NCBI GenBank assembly: GCA_951640165.1
Contig: OX621250.1
Location: 16,331,501-16,395,500, forward strand
DNA: 64,000 nt
Direction of reading: 5' to 3'
Source: Pseudoips prasinana
Lineage: Eukaryota; Arthropoda; Insecta; Lepidoptera; Nolidae
Part shown: piece after piece, positions 54,651-64,000 of the stretch
Position numbering within the stretch: the first letter of the stretch is position 1
How the letters are laid out: each line of letters starts with the position of its first letter
Position numbers and translations under genes: made by a program
The notes under the pieces: model-generated
The model's database searches: none
The model's input: only the letters and a program-made list of their open reading frames with translations
What the model was told of the DNA's origin: nothing

Positions 54651-55440
54651 CATAATATAGTGGATTCTGTTGCGTACGGCCGCGAGCCGTAGACAATTTC
54701 ATTTAATATTTACCTACAGTTATAGACAGATTGTTTTACGTAATAAATATCGATAAACGATAAGGGATAACCTGATTTGTGTCTACGATAAGTTTTAATA
54801 ATATTCATCCATACTGATAGCATAAGTTAAGGTCATGGACGTGACACGTCGTGTGGAAACCCATATTCTACGTAAGTACGCAGGTTTATGATCTAGTCGT
54901 GTAAAACCGTTAAACTATTGTTAGATATGTATGTCACTTTCTGTACAAGTTTGTAATCTTGAAAATATTAATTTTCACATCATATTGTGCGTGCATTACA
55001 ATCGGTATCGACCTTGGTTTGTTCAATCGTACAAACATGCTAAATGTACTTTTCCAACACAGACAATTGGCATCCGATTAAAATGTTTTATGGGCTTATA
55101 ATATGGGCTCAAAGGGCGTAACCGCTATTCGGGCTACTAATTTATTTCTCCTCTATCGATGTTTATTTAAAGTACTCCAATTGGCCAAAAAATGGTGATG
55201 ACGGCCATATTTAGTTTTTGTGTCGTAACGGGTGCTATCTGTTAATCTGTTAATAACAAAATATATTAATAATCTAAAAAAAAACACTATTAATTATCAT
55301 AAACGCATAAACGACACCATAGATGATACAAATGTTTCTACGCCAAACATTTTAGTCTTCGAATAAATATATTGGGAATGTGTTAGTTAGCGCTACGAAG
55401 CGACATGTCCTTCTTTAAACGAGGTTTAAAAAGAGTATTA
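54651..55440. other. Gene-free stretch
   Basis: No recognised gene or repeat. Confidence 0.5.
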
Positions 55441-55560
55441 ATCTCACTGCAGGCAGCGGTTTGCCGTGCCCCCTGGCATTGCGAATGGCCATGGGCAGGG
55501 GTTACCACTTACCATCAGTTGGGCCGCCAGCTCGCCAGCCTCCAAAAGCAATAAAAACAG
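55441..55560 (+). mobile_element. CR1-type LINE 3' end, short copy
   Basis: GCAGGCAGCGGTTTGCCGTGCCCC, GGCCATGGGCAGGGGTTACCACTTACCATCAGTTGGGCCG and an AAAAGCAATAAAAA end resemble the CR1 signature at 8012-8312 but from a different subfamily. Confidence 0.6.
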
Positions 55561-56425
55561 TTACATCGTCATCTGATCCTAAACTGTGTTATGGTAACCA
55601 GATAACTGATAGATATACTTTTATTAATATTTTTTGCTCTCCTGTAAAATCAGGTTTTGGTGTTTATGCCCTTTAAGCCCCGTGATATCGATATAAAACT
55701 AGCAATAGCACCTCAAAAGGCGTATAGATATATTACGTCTTATGGAAAATAATAAACTTTATAGCAAATTCAATCTCTACTTATATAGTCACGTTCGTGT
55801 TAAGTATTATTTTATAAGGTATAGGCTAGGTATAGGCTAATAAAAATAAAAGCAGTAAAAAACAAAACCGGCTTTAATTTTTCTTATTATCAAGAATAAT
55901 AATCGGTTAAAAAACAACGAAAAATCGTGCAACATACAAAATAAATAACTATACAGTTAAATTGATAAACTCCCTATAAATTGGTAAAAAAAAACTAAAT
56001 ACGCCGTTACCAGTTTTTAAGGGAATTCTTTTTAAAAGAGACTAACGCAGAAAGAGCATTCGGACTGCGGTAATACCATCACCCCGCTAAAAAACATGCA
56101 TTTACTTAATACATTTTGGCTAACGGACAAAAAGCGTGTGGTCTACTTTTGGTGACTTAACCCTAAATCTCTCTCTCTCTCTCTTATGAGAACACAATAG
56201 AGTTTGAACTGTGATGGTAACTATTATACCATTGTCCGATGTAGGGTTAAATAAATAGACTGTCTGACAAATATAAAAGTCAGATCAAAATATTTTATTT
56301 ACAATTACTGAGTAATCTTAAAGTATAAAACCCAGAGTTCTTATAAAATATACCTACAAAAATATATAATAAATAGATGTCTGTAATGTGTGTATCATTA
56401 ACCACTGAATAAAGCCATACTAAAG
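55561..56425. other. Gene-free stretch
   Basis: At 55565-55625 TCATCTGATCCTAAACTGTG and GGTAACCAGATAACTGATAGATATAC match part of SINE family 3. The rest is A+T-rich, with a short (CT)n at 56170-56183. Confidence 0.45.
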
Positions 56426-57205
56426 GCTGCAGTTAGACGACGCGAAAAAATTCTTGCGGCCGCCGCGCGGCGACCGCGCGGTGGCCGCGTACTAACTGTT
56501 CAGTTATAGCAAATTTATGTTTTATTAACTACGACGTAAAATTGAAATTAATTTTGAGGAACTAACTGCGGGGTGACCGCGCGGCGTTCGCTCCTCGATC
56601 ACACGGCGGCCGCGCGGCCGTCTCGCTCGAATCACTCGAATGTTCTCGATGTACGCCCCGCACCGGCGTCCCCGCATTCTCCTTTCATTGGTCCGTCAGT
56701 CACTTGCGCGAGACGTCGTGACGCGCGGACATCGTGATTTCGAAGATGGATTAACTGAGTATCAATCCTGAGACATTGATATCTTTAGTGGAAGAAAGAA
56801 ATATCCTTTGGGATAAAACAAGCGAATCCTATAAGGATAAACATCAATCACTAAAAGCCTGGCATGACCTATGTTCAATTATAAAAGAAGATTTCAATGA
56901 CCTTCCAGTTAGGGAAAAAAACACATACAAATATATATAAAATATAAATATATATATATAATAAAAAAAAATTCTACATTTCTTTTTTTTCTTTCTTTTT
57001 GCTTTGTCGGTACAAGTAATATACAATCACAATTTCATTCTTCTTAGTCAAATAGCTCATAACGAACACGTGTGAATTTTAAGAAAGACCAAGATCAACT
57101 GGAAATGGTTCGGGTTCGCAGTGGCGTGGCCACCAGGCCTGACCGCGCGGCCGCCGCGCGGTCACCGTACTTTCGCCGCGCGGCCGACACGCTGTAACAT
57201 TCCGT
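56426..57205 (+). mobile_element. GC-ended element carrying a MADF exon (Harbinger-like)
   Basis: Both ends are strikingly GC-rich in an A+T-rich setting. The left end has GCGGCCGCCGCGCGGCGACC and a second box GGCGGCCGCGCGGCCG (56605). The right end has GACCGCGCGGCCGCCGCGCGGTC and CGCCGCGCGGCCGAC (57140-57190). The boxes are near-complementary between ends, like long TIRs. The interior holds a MADF-coding piece. PIF/Harbinger transposons commonly encode a MADF/Myb partner, so a non-autonomous or decayed Harbinger is likely. Exact ends and target duplication were not resolved. Confidence 0.5.
56746..56940 (+). pseudogene. MADF-domain protein, first exon, with stop at codon 3
   Basis: ATG GAT is followed by TAA (56752-56754). 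The same frame then reads LSINPETLISLVEERNILWD, KTSESYKDKHQSLKAWHDLC and SIIKEDFNDLPVREK to a stop at 56938-56940. LISLVEER..LWD....SYKD......AW...C is the start of a MADF DNA-binding domain. The domain is cut after its first half; A+T-rich sequence follows without continuation. The early stop and the loss of the second half make it non-functional. Confidence 0.7.
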
Positions 57206-58364
57206 GTCATAAACGCGCCCTAAATGTTCTATTCATAAGGAATTCTAATTTACTAAGACAGGTAGACTCGTATTTAGAACTAAACAGTATGAAATTGTGT
57301 TTTTGCTTAAATTTGAGTAATGTCAGTTTCAAAATTCAATTTTAAGCTCGTTTTCGTGAGCTATAAAAAAACGAATGGGAGTCTGTCTCACACAACCCAC
57401 AAGCCTCCACACCGATATCCAACTGCTTACCATCAAGCATTGGATGATACAAGCGTTGAAACAATTCAAAAATTCAATGATGAGATATAGTTGCACCAAA
57501 TCGCCCTAAAAATCCGAGCCTCTCATACATCGCTATGTCAGTAACCGCCCGGCGCCAAGGTTGAACCGCAAAGGGGGTACCCTCTGGCGCAGGATAATTA
57601 GTCTGTAGTCTAATTTGGTAGATGGCTTGAGCCCCCGTTACTAGCTAATACTTATAAAGTTCGAATTATGTAGGTATTGTGTTGTAAATGTGGCCGCGCT
57701 GCCGATGCCGCGATGCAAGGAAGCGGTGCGGTTTCCATTCTAGTGTGCACTATGGTGTTCTTGAGAAAGTTATAAAATAATTGCGATTCCTTACCTATCA
57801 CTACGCTTTCATGACTCGATAATAATCACCCTATTACACCAATCTAATCGTCATAAACATAAGTGGTAACGACTTTTGAATAAACGGTAGTGCGTTGGGT
57901 AGATTTACAGTTAACAACCAAAATATTTCCTGTCTCAACTTTTAGTTCCGGCAAATCAGTGGTTCTAGTGGCGAACTATCGATTGTTTTACCACAAGAAT
58001 CCCTAATGTGCGATAGAGTAGGATTAAATATACGTGTCAATTAGTGCGCTACCTTCCTTCCTGCGGTGTGGCAACGGAAGCGCCGCTCGGTGACGCGCGT
58101 GACTCACATGACCAGCGCGTGCACACCCATTGTCTACTACACACTCCATAAACTGGGTTCATTACACCTATATTCATTGCGTCCTGGCAGGGTTAAACCG
58201 GGCACTGACATTGCAAATACAGTCGTTTTGACAAGTTCTGCAATAATATTGGACGTTAAGCAAATACGGCTTTGACTAGACTCTGTAAGATGATGTTCAA
58301 AATAAGAAGACTTTTATTTCTTTATACAAGCATTCAAATGGATTAATACTATAATTTTAGAATC
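57206..58364. other. Gene-free stretch
   Basis: Contains the second copy of the GGTACCCTCTGGCGCA repeat (about 57545-57600). No protein-like frame. A 69-codon open frame at 58066-58275 has no recognised features. Confidence 0.45.
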
Positions 58365-58550
58365 ATCATCATCACATCAGCCGAAAGAAAAAAAGCCCTC
58401 CCCCAAAGATCTCCAAATTGCCGGTCTTGCGCTATCCACATCCTGCGACTTCCAGCGATCCTCACAAGATCATCGGTCCATCTTGTAGGGGGTCTGCCCT
58501 CACGGCGTCTTTCAGTTCGTGGTCGCCACTCAAGAACCTTTAGAATAATT
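58365..58550 (-). pseudogene. RTE ORF2 C-terminus with (ATG)n tail, second copy
   Basis: Minus-strand similarity to 18826-19150: LEWRPRTERR, then GRPPTRWTDDL-type and GSRRM.IAQDRQFG residues, ending in a TCGGCTGATGTGATGATGATG tail. Indels break the frame. The VQQW box seen in the other copy is lost. Confidence 0.7.
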
Positions 58551-58599
58551 ACATATAAATTTTAAAAAATATCTTGAGTCAATTAATAGACAGCCATCT

Positions 58600-58735
58600 G
58601 TTTCAAAAGAAGGCAGACCTGTATTATGGCAACGAGACAACTGATAAACATAACTGACATAATATTACCACAGACACAAAATAAATAACCGAGCACATCA
58701 TGCAAAGATTTCTCCTGATTAGTTCTTTCAGTCCA
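58600..58735 (-). mobile_element. SINE family 3-type copy
   Basis: GTATTATGGCAACGAGACAACTGATAAACATA, CACAGACACAAAATAAATAACCGAGCAC and CAAAGATTTCTCCTGATTAG follow the order seen at 11637-11912. The B-box region is decayed. Confidence 0.5.
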
Positions 58736-59029
58736 AAGATGCATATTAAAGTCAGGGCGTTTGAGATACAGTCACGCGGCGGCTTCAAACTGTCCGCACC
58801 ACTTGCTTTTGTTTAACATTGAAAACCCTCTACTTTCAACATGAAAAGGAGCTGTAACTTTTGAATGCCTGAATAGTTTCATAAGAGATAACTAAGAACC
58901 ATGTTGAGTAAATTTAAACTTAAAATTGGAAAATAATACAATGGAAATAATTTATTCATCCATTTTAAAGGTACAACACAAAATGACTTTTTTTGTTCAG
59001 CATTACAAATAATCTTGTTAAGATATAGC

Positions 59030-60770
59030 CAGCAGACTGTTGGCGGTGAGCTTAGACATCGTCAACGCCTTCAACTCCGTCCCCTGGCGGGCGATACGGG
59101 AGGCACTGGTCCGTTATAACGTGCCTCCCTATCTCCGTGGTATAGTCGGGGCATATTTGCGCGACAGGACGATCTCCTGCTGGGTTCCTCAGGGGTCCGT
59201 GTTGGGACCTCTGCTATGGAGCCTCGCGTACGATGCGGTCCTGCGGATAAGCCTCCCTCCCGGGGTGAGCGTCGTCTGCTATGCGGACGACACGCTCGTC
59301 ATAGCCCGGGAGGTAAGTTTCCAGCGGGCGGTACGGCTCGCCGAACTAGGTGTCGCGTGTGTCGTCGCGGCCATAACGAGACTGGGCCTTCGGGTAGCGC
59401 CTCCCAAGACCGAGGCGCTATGGTTCCACGGCTTACGCCGTAGGGAGGAACCACCCAGTACGTCGATGCGTGTAGGTGACGCAGTGGTCAGGGTGGGGCG
59501 GTACATGAAGTACCTGGGCCTCACCCTAGACAGCCGATGGGGCTTCGAGGAGCACTTCGAGCGTCTGGCCCCCCGAGTGCGCCGGGTAACCGGAGCGTTA
59601 CACCGGCTTTTGCCGAACCTCGGGGGTCCCAGGGAAGAAGTTCGCCGCCTCTACGGAGGTGTCGTGCGATCCATGGTCCTTTATGGGGTGCCCGTCTGGT
59701 CTGAACGCCTGACGGGCGCCTCCCGCTGCAGAGCTATCCTGAACAGCCTGCAGCGTGTGGTGGTCATACGGATCGCACGAGGATACCGGACGGTATCCTT
59801 TGAGGCGGCGACACTCCTGGCTCGCCTCCCGCCGTTTGATCTCCTGGCGGCAGTCGACGCGACGGTTTACACCGAGATCCGCGTCCGCCGGGAGAGCGGT
59901 GAGGCGCCAGAGCAGACGCTCGTTGCCTATAGGCGGGATGCACACCGGCGCGTACTAACACAGTGGCGCGCAAGGCTTGAGTTGCGGCTGAACGCGCGCC
60001 AACGTGCCGTCGGTGCTATCCTGCCTCACCTCGAGGCCTGGGTGGGAAGGAAGGGCGGTTGCGTCACCTACAGACTGACTCAGATACTCACCGGACACGG
60101 GTGTTTCGGTGAGTATCTGTGCCGGATCGGCCGAGAAGTGACGACACACTGTCACCATTGCGGGAGCGACCTGGACTCTGCCCAGCGTACGCTGGAGGAA
60201 TGCCCGGCCTGGGAGGCCGAGAGACGAGTCCTGGTCGCTGAGATCGGACGGGATCTTTCACCGCCAGCAGTCGTGTATGCGATGCTGGCTGGCGACTCCA
60301 CCAAATGGGACGCCGTGGTCTCCTTCTGTGAGGCAGTTTTGCTGCAGAAGGAGGCCGCCGAACGGTATCGGGAACGAGCCTATCCCGCTCGTAGGCGGAG
60401 GAGGCGTCGGGGTGGCGGCGGCAGCCGTTAGCCCAACTCCCATCGGGGCTACGGTGGCAGTATGAGAAGTGTCCTCAACTGCCGCCACGTGCAAGCAGCC
60501 CCGAGAAGACAGCGAACTGTTTGTGGCGCAGTCGCTGTGCCGTACTGGCAGGAGTCGGCAAATGGGGAGGGCAACCCACAGTTCTCCCCGGGTGCGTGTC
60601 CCAACCATCGAGCAGCATACCCGCGTTCCCGGGGCTCCCCCTATCAGGCGCCAGAGAAGAAGTCCACGGCAGGTTAGGTTTAGTGGGTGCGAGTCATAGA
60701 CATACCCACCCGCAGACACTTTTTGCGGGTGGCATGCATTAGCATTCCCCCTGCCTTAAAAAAAAAAAGG
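59030..60770 (+). mobile_element. R1-like non-LTR retrotransposon, 5'-truncated
   Basis: GC-rich coding block abruptly starting at about 59030 in A+T-rich DNA. It carries ORF2 from RT block 3 to the C-terminus, a 330-bp 3' UTR and a poly(A) at 60758-60768. The 28829-29403 fragment is a relative with the same C-terminal layout. Confidence 0.85.
59040..60431 (+). pseudogene. R1-like ORF2 C-terminal part, open for 463 codons
   Basis: The frame enters at a TTG (LAVSLDIVNAFNSVPW, first catalytic Asp at residue 6). It has VPQGSVLGPLLWSLAYDAVL, CYADDTLVIAR (YADD at 81-84) and MKYLGLTLDSRWGF. It goes on to GYRTVSFEAATLLARLPPFD, QILTGHGCFGEYLCRIGRE and a knuckle-like CHHCGSDLDSAQRTLEECP, ending in an Arg-rich tail. 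Two oddities are visible. The usual spacer of about 20 residues between DRTISC and VPQG is missing, an in-frame deletion. The His expected in the knuckle (A.HTL..C) is Arg. The N-terminal endonuclease and RT fingers are gone through 5' truncation, so it is not autonomous. Confidence 0.85.
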
Positions 60771-61735
60771 TAACCACTGCCCAGTATTTTATAAACAATG
60801 GGAATTTACTTTTTAAATCTAAATGCAGGTGATACGTTCAATTCCCGAAATTATGTAGACGCGTTCCTATGAAACCTACTTTTACTTGAAACCTAGTAGC
60901 ACTGAATGACAATCTAGGCCCCTGGCACGTCCCGGATGAGTAAAATATATATAGTATATATAAACTTACTAAGGTACCATAAAAATAATAGGCCGATAAT
61001 AGCTTTATACATATATGTAGGTAGATAAATGAATGAGCACAGTCACATTAAAATGAGTGGTGCTTTATTTAGACCTGATAACATCAATGGATAGTTATTA
61101 AAATGTTCTATTGTTCATTTGCATAGAAGGCGGTCTAATCTGCATCTAAAAATTGTTGAGAGATCTTCTCCGAATCGTATCGTATAAGTTCCACGCTACT
61201 TCACGTAATGGTATAATTTAGGCTGTCAGCACAGAAGTGGCTTTAATTTGGTAGGTAATCATTTATTTTTTACTTTTTACATGACGTTTACAGCTAGCCT
61301 AGGAGACTTTCACTGTCTCACCGGACAATTGAGATAAAAGTGAGCTTGAACCGTCTACCAGCATAGAACTGCAAACCGACAAGAGACGACGAGAAGGCAC
61401 TGACTTGGGCGGTTTAGACGTGGAGATGCATAAGAGAGTCGGCTGTCTTTGGCATTTAATGCCACTGTCTCTAATCCAATTGGAGACAGTATAAGGCATT
61501 TCATCGATAGATACAAATGCAAACTAAGGGTCATGGAGGGCGCTAGAGGTAGCAACGCTTAACTTATTCTGTATGAACATCTAACTTTGTTAGGTATTTT
61601 ATGCACTCTGACTAGAATACATTTTGCATTTTGACATAGTTACATCATCTAAGATAATTTACAAACCAATTTTTTCCCCCGCTACTACATCTGCGATCAC
61701 AGCGAATATTTACTTCTTTTTCTCTCAATATTTGA
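60771..61735. other. Gene-free stretch
   Basis: A+T-rich without recognised elements. Open frames of 66 codons on the minus strand near 61300-61555 lack features. Confidence 0.5.
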
Positions 61736-61737
61736 TA

Positions 61738-61872
61738 TAGACGCCAGCACATCAGGCTACCCCAATCTGTCAAATTTCCCCAATTGAAAGTGAACCTTAT
61801 GCTTTTGTGATGAAGTTGAAAATCTTTAAAAGAATTTTGACAGATTGGGGCAGCTGGATGTGACGGTGTCTG
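61738..61872. mobile_element. TA-flanked palindromic MITE, copy 4
   Basis: TA at 61736-61737 and 61873-61874. TIRs TAGACGCCAGCACATC and GATGTGACGGTGTCTG, with the inner block CTACCCCAATCTGTCAAATT/AATTTTGACAGATTGGGGCAG. 135 bp. Confidence 0.9.
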
Positions 61873-61915
61873 TACAATCCGGTATTATTCCCTATCTAGT
61901 TAATAAATGGTAGTA

Positions 61916-61960
61916 ATCTGCCGCTAGCCCAACGACTGCCTCGTTGGGCTAGCGGCAGAT
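61916..61960. repeat. Perfect GC-rich hairpin (20-bp arms, 5-nt loop)
   Basis: ATCTGCCGCTAGCCCAACGA at 61916-61935 pairs exactly with 61941-61960 around CTGCC. It lies 43 bp from MITE copy 4 but shares no sequence with it. Confidence 0.9.
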
Positions 61961-62177
61961 AAAAGGGTTGAAATTCCGGTCAGACCAAAAAGTGTTATTG
62001 GGAAATATCCCGTGCGCTTCAGTTTGAACTTTATGTCCTTGCGCCGAGAGTAGCTATTTATGTAACTGTATGGATGAAGCGACTCTCTGCACTTAAAACT
62101 GTCTTTGTTTTGTGGTTCAATCAGTGTCATTTAAATTTTATAGTAGACGATGATTTATATAATCTATTATTTTCTCT

Positions 62178-62985
62178 AATTATCTTATATAAATAAAAAG
62201 AGAAGTCCTGACTGATTGACTGACTCATCAACGCCCAGCCCAAACCCTTGGACCTAGAAAGCTGAAATTTTGCACAAATGTTTTCTTTATACTGAAGACA
62301 AGGAATAAGGAAGGATTTTTCGAAATTCAACCCCTAAAGGGGTAAAAAAGGGGTGCAAAGTTAGTATGAAACTTTGCCGTTTTTGAAGTTAAAGGCGTGA
62401 AATTTGGTATTTGGCCTTTCAGTTAAAAATAAAAAAATACGTGTTTCAGTATTTTTGGAAATTCTACCTCTATAGGCGAAAAATAGGGGATGGAAGTTTG
62501 TATGAAAATGTGTCCATTTTTTAGTTAAACGCATGAAAATTAGTATTTGGCCTTTTAGTTAACAATTAGAAATATATATATCAGGATTTTTGGAAATTCC
62601 AGCCCTAACAACGTAAAATAGGGGGGGGGGGGGGGAGTTTGTATGAAAAATACAATTTTTATGTTAAACGCATGAAAATTGGTATTTGGCATTTCAGATA
62701 AAAATTAAAAATATATATTTCAGGATTTTTGGGAATTCCAGCCCTTTAGGGCGTAAATTAGGGGATGTAAGTTTGTTTGAAAAATGCGACATTTTTGAAG
62801 TTAAACCCATGAACATTAGTATTTGGCCTTTCAGTTAAAAATAAAAAATATACATTTCAGGATTTTCGAGAATTCCACCCCTAAGGGACAAATAGGGGAT
62901 ATAAGTTTGTATTAAAAATGTGTCATTTTTTTAAAGTAAACGCATGATTGATGATGTATTTGGCCTTTCATTTTACTATTATAAA
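62178..62985 (+). mobile_element. Family D-like element with five internal 136-bp tandem units
   Basis: The head TTATATAAATAAAAAGAGAAGTCC, then (TGAC)n and GACCTAGAAAGCTGAAATTTTGC, resembles the GTCT-headed family. Tandem units begin at about 62322, 62458, 62592, 62731 and 62868. Each runs from GGAATTCCANCCCTNAGGG through GGGGATGNAAGTTTGTATGAAA to TATTTGGCCTTTCAGTTAAAAAT and CAGGATTTTTGG. Unit 3 has a 15-G run (62621-62635). The element is cut at 62986 by the mariner insertion. No ORF. Confidence 0.65.
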
Positions 62986-62987
62986 TA

Positions 62988-64000
62988 TTAGGTCTTTACC
63001 TATGAAATTGCCGTTCTGCAGTACTGGCCATTTCAAATCAAAATAATTTTTGTTTGGCTAAGAATTCTAATTTCAAATTAATTTTATTTTAAAAACATGG
63101 ATTCTTTTTTCCAAAAGTAGTCATTTCTTTATTGATTAGTGTTACATTTTCATCGCATTTCAATCTTTTTCGTCATCATGGATACGTTAAAAATTCGAGT
63201 AATTATGGAATATGAGTACCGTCGTGGCAGCAACGCGGCACAAGCGGCACGCAACATCAACGACTTTTACGGAGCTAACACTACAAACCAACGCACCACC
63301 TGTTATTGGTTTGCTCGCTTCCGTTCTGGAAATTTCGACCTGAAAAATGAACCTCGCGGTCGTCCGAAGACTTTGGTCGACAATGACGAATTAAAGGCGG
63401 TTGTGGAAGCTGATGATACACAATCTACGGCTGAATTAGCAGCAGCTTTCGACGTTAGCGTCAAAACAATATTGGTCCATTTGCGTCAAATTGGCAAGGT
63501 AAAAAAGCTTGACAAATGGGTGCCCCACGAACTCAATGATCGCCAGCGCGAAGTACGCGTCGAGACGTGCCTTGCACTGCTCAACAGACACACAAATGAA
63601 GGAATTTTGAACCGCATTGTTACCTGCGATGAAAAATGGATTCTGTTTGATAACCGCAAGCGCTCAGCAAGTTGGTTGGATCCTGGTTCAGCACCTAAAC
63701 AATGCCCTAAACGAAAACTTACCCCTAGAAAAGTGATGGTCACTGTTTGGTGGTCTAGCGCCGGTGTGATTCATCACAGCTTCTTACCAAACGGGGTGAG
63801 CATTACTGCAGATGTGTACTGTGAAGAACTGAGCACAATGATGGAGAAGCTGGCGCATCTCCAACCAGCATTGGTCAATCGCTCGTCTCCGCTGCTCCTG
63901 CACGACAACGCGCGACCTCATACTGCACAGCAGACGGTCTCCAAGTTGCAAGAACTGGGGTTGGAAGCTCTCCGTCATCCGCCCTACTCACCAGACCTTG
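62988..64000 (+). mobile_element. Mariner transposon (cecropia-type), right end beyond window
   Basis: The left TIR starts TTAGGTCTTTACCTATGAAA, then TTGCCGTT, directly after a TA dinucleotide (62986-62987), as expected for mariner. A 190-bp 5' UTR leads to the transposase. It sits inside the family D-like element. The right TIR and target copy are not visible. Confidence 0.9.
63178..64000 (+). CDS. Mariner transposase, 3' end outside window
   Basis: From the ATG at 63178 the frame is open for 274 codons to the window edge. It has an N-terminal HTH region (residues 1-60, MEYEYRRGSNAAQAARNIN), the GRP linker (RGRPKTLVDNDELKA), a second HTH near 80-105, the WVPHEL signature (117-122), TCDEKWILFD with catalytic Asp151, and LLHDNARPHTAQ with Asp243. 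HPPYSPDL follows. In the D,D34D pattern the third Asp should be residue 278, just beyond the window. The family norm is about 345 residues, so about 70 are missing from view. Wording is closest to the cecropia subfamily. There is no stop or frameshift in the visible part, so this may be an intact, recently active copy. Confidence 0.92.
   Translation, partial: MDTLKIRVIMEYEYRRGSNAAQAARNINDFYGANTTNQRTTCYWFARFRSGNFDLKNEPRGRPKTLVDNDELKAVVEADDTQSTAELAAAFDVSVKTILVHLRQIGKVKKLDKWVPHELNDRQREVRVETCLALLNRHTNEGILNRIVTCDEKWILFDNRKRSASWLDPGSAPKQCPKRKLTPRKVMVTVWWSSAGVIHHSFLPNGVSITADVYCEELSTMMEKLAHLQPALVNRSSPLLLHDNARPHTAQQTVSKLQELGLEALRHPPYSPDL

Noticed and set aside
60258..60719. 153-codon minus-strand frame
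   Set aside because: Antisense to the R1-like C-terminus and 3' UTR. No protein signature.

Overview
This window looks like transposon-rich intergenic or heterochromatic DNA from a moth or butterfly (Lepidoptera). It is A+T-rich. It carries RTE-type retrotransposon tails ending in (ATG)n, CR1-type 3' ends with the TTACCATCAGGTGACCC signature, tRNA- and 5S-rRNA-derived SINEs, R1-like and Jockey-like LINE fragments, and a cecropia-type mariner. These are all common in lepidopteran genomes. I found no convincing host protein-coding gene, tRNA, rRNA gene or CRISPR. Every coding stretch I can interpret comes from a mobile element. Family names rest on remembered motifs, not on a database search.

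Layout. 1-34 kb: dispersed SINEs, LINE 3' ends, TA-flanked MITEs, several long near-perfect hairpins, and a 234-bp tandem repeat (30.2-31.1 kb). Three nested insertions here have readable target-site duplications: an RTE in an ATG-tailed repeat (1.4 kb), a 5S SINE in a tRNA-type SINE (8.7 kb), and an R1-like LINE in another SINE (9.5 kb). 34.9-53.9 kb: one locus built on about 6.6 kb of a short A-rich tandem array (near AAAATAAAATACAATACAA). It is split by a zinc-finger non-LTR retrotransposon, an RTE element that itself holds a 3,917-bp TIR transposon, an ATG-tailed repeat, and a 4.3-kb element with a pogo/CENP-B-type transposase. 54-64 kb: more SINEs and MITEs, a GC-rich element with a broken MADF exon, an R1-like LINE with a 463-codon open frame, and at the right edge an open mariner transposase frame that leaves the window.

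The elements do not form a pathway; their relations are insertional. The best supported is the CTG target duplication around the 3.9-kb transposon. Removing the insert and one CTG restores the RTE frame exactly. The most complete coding units are the mariner transposase and the pogo-type transposase, whose frame is broken by a single stop.
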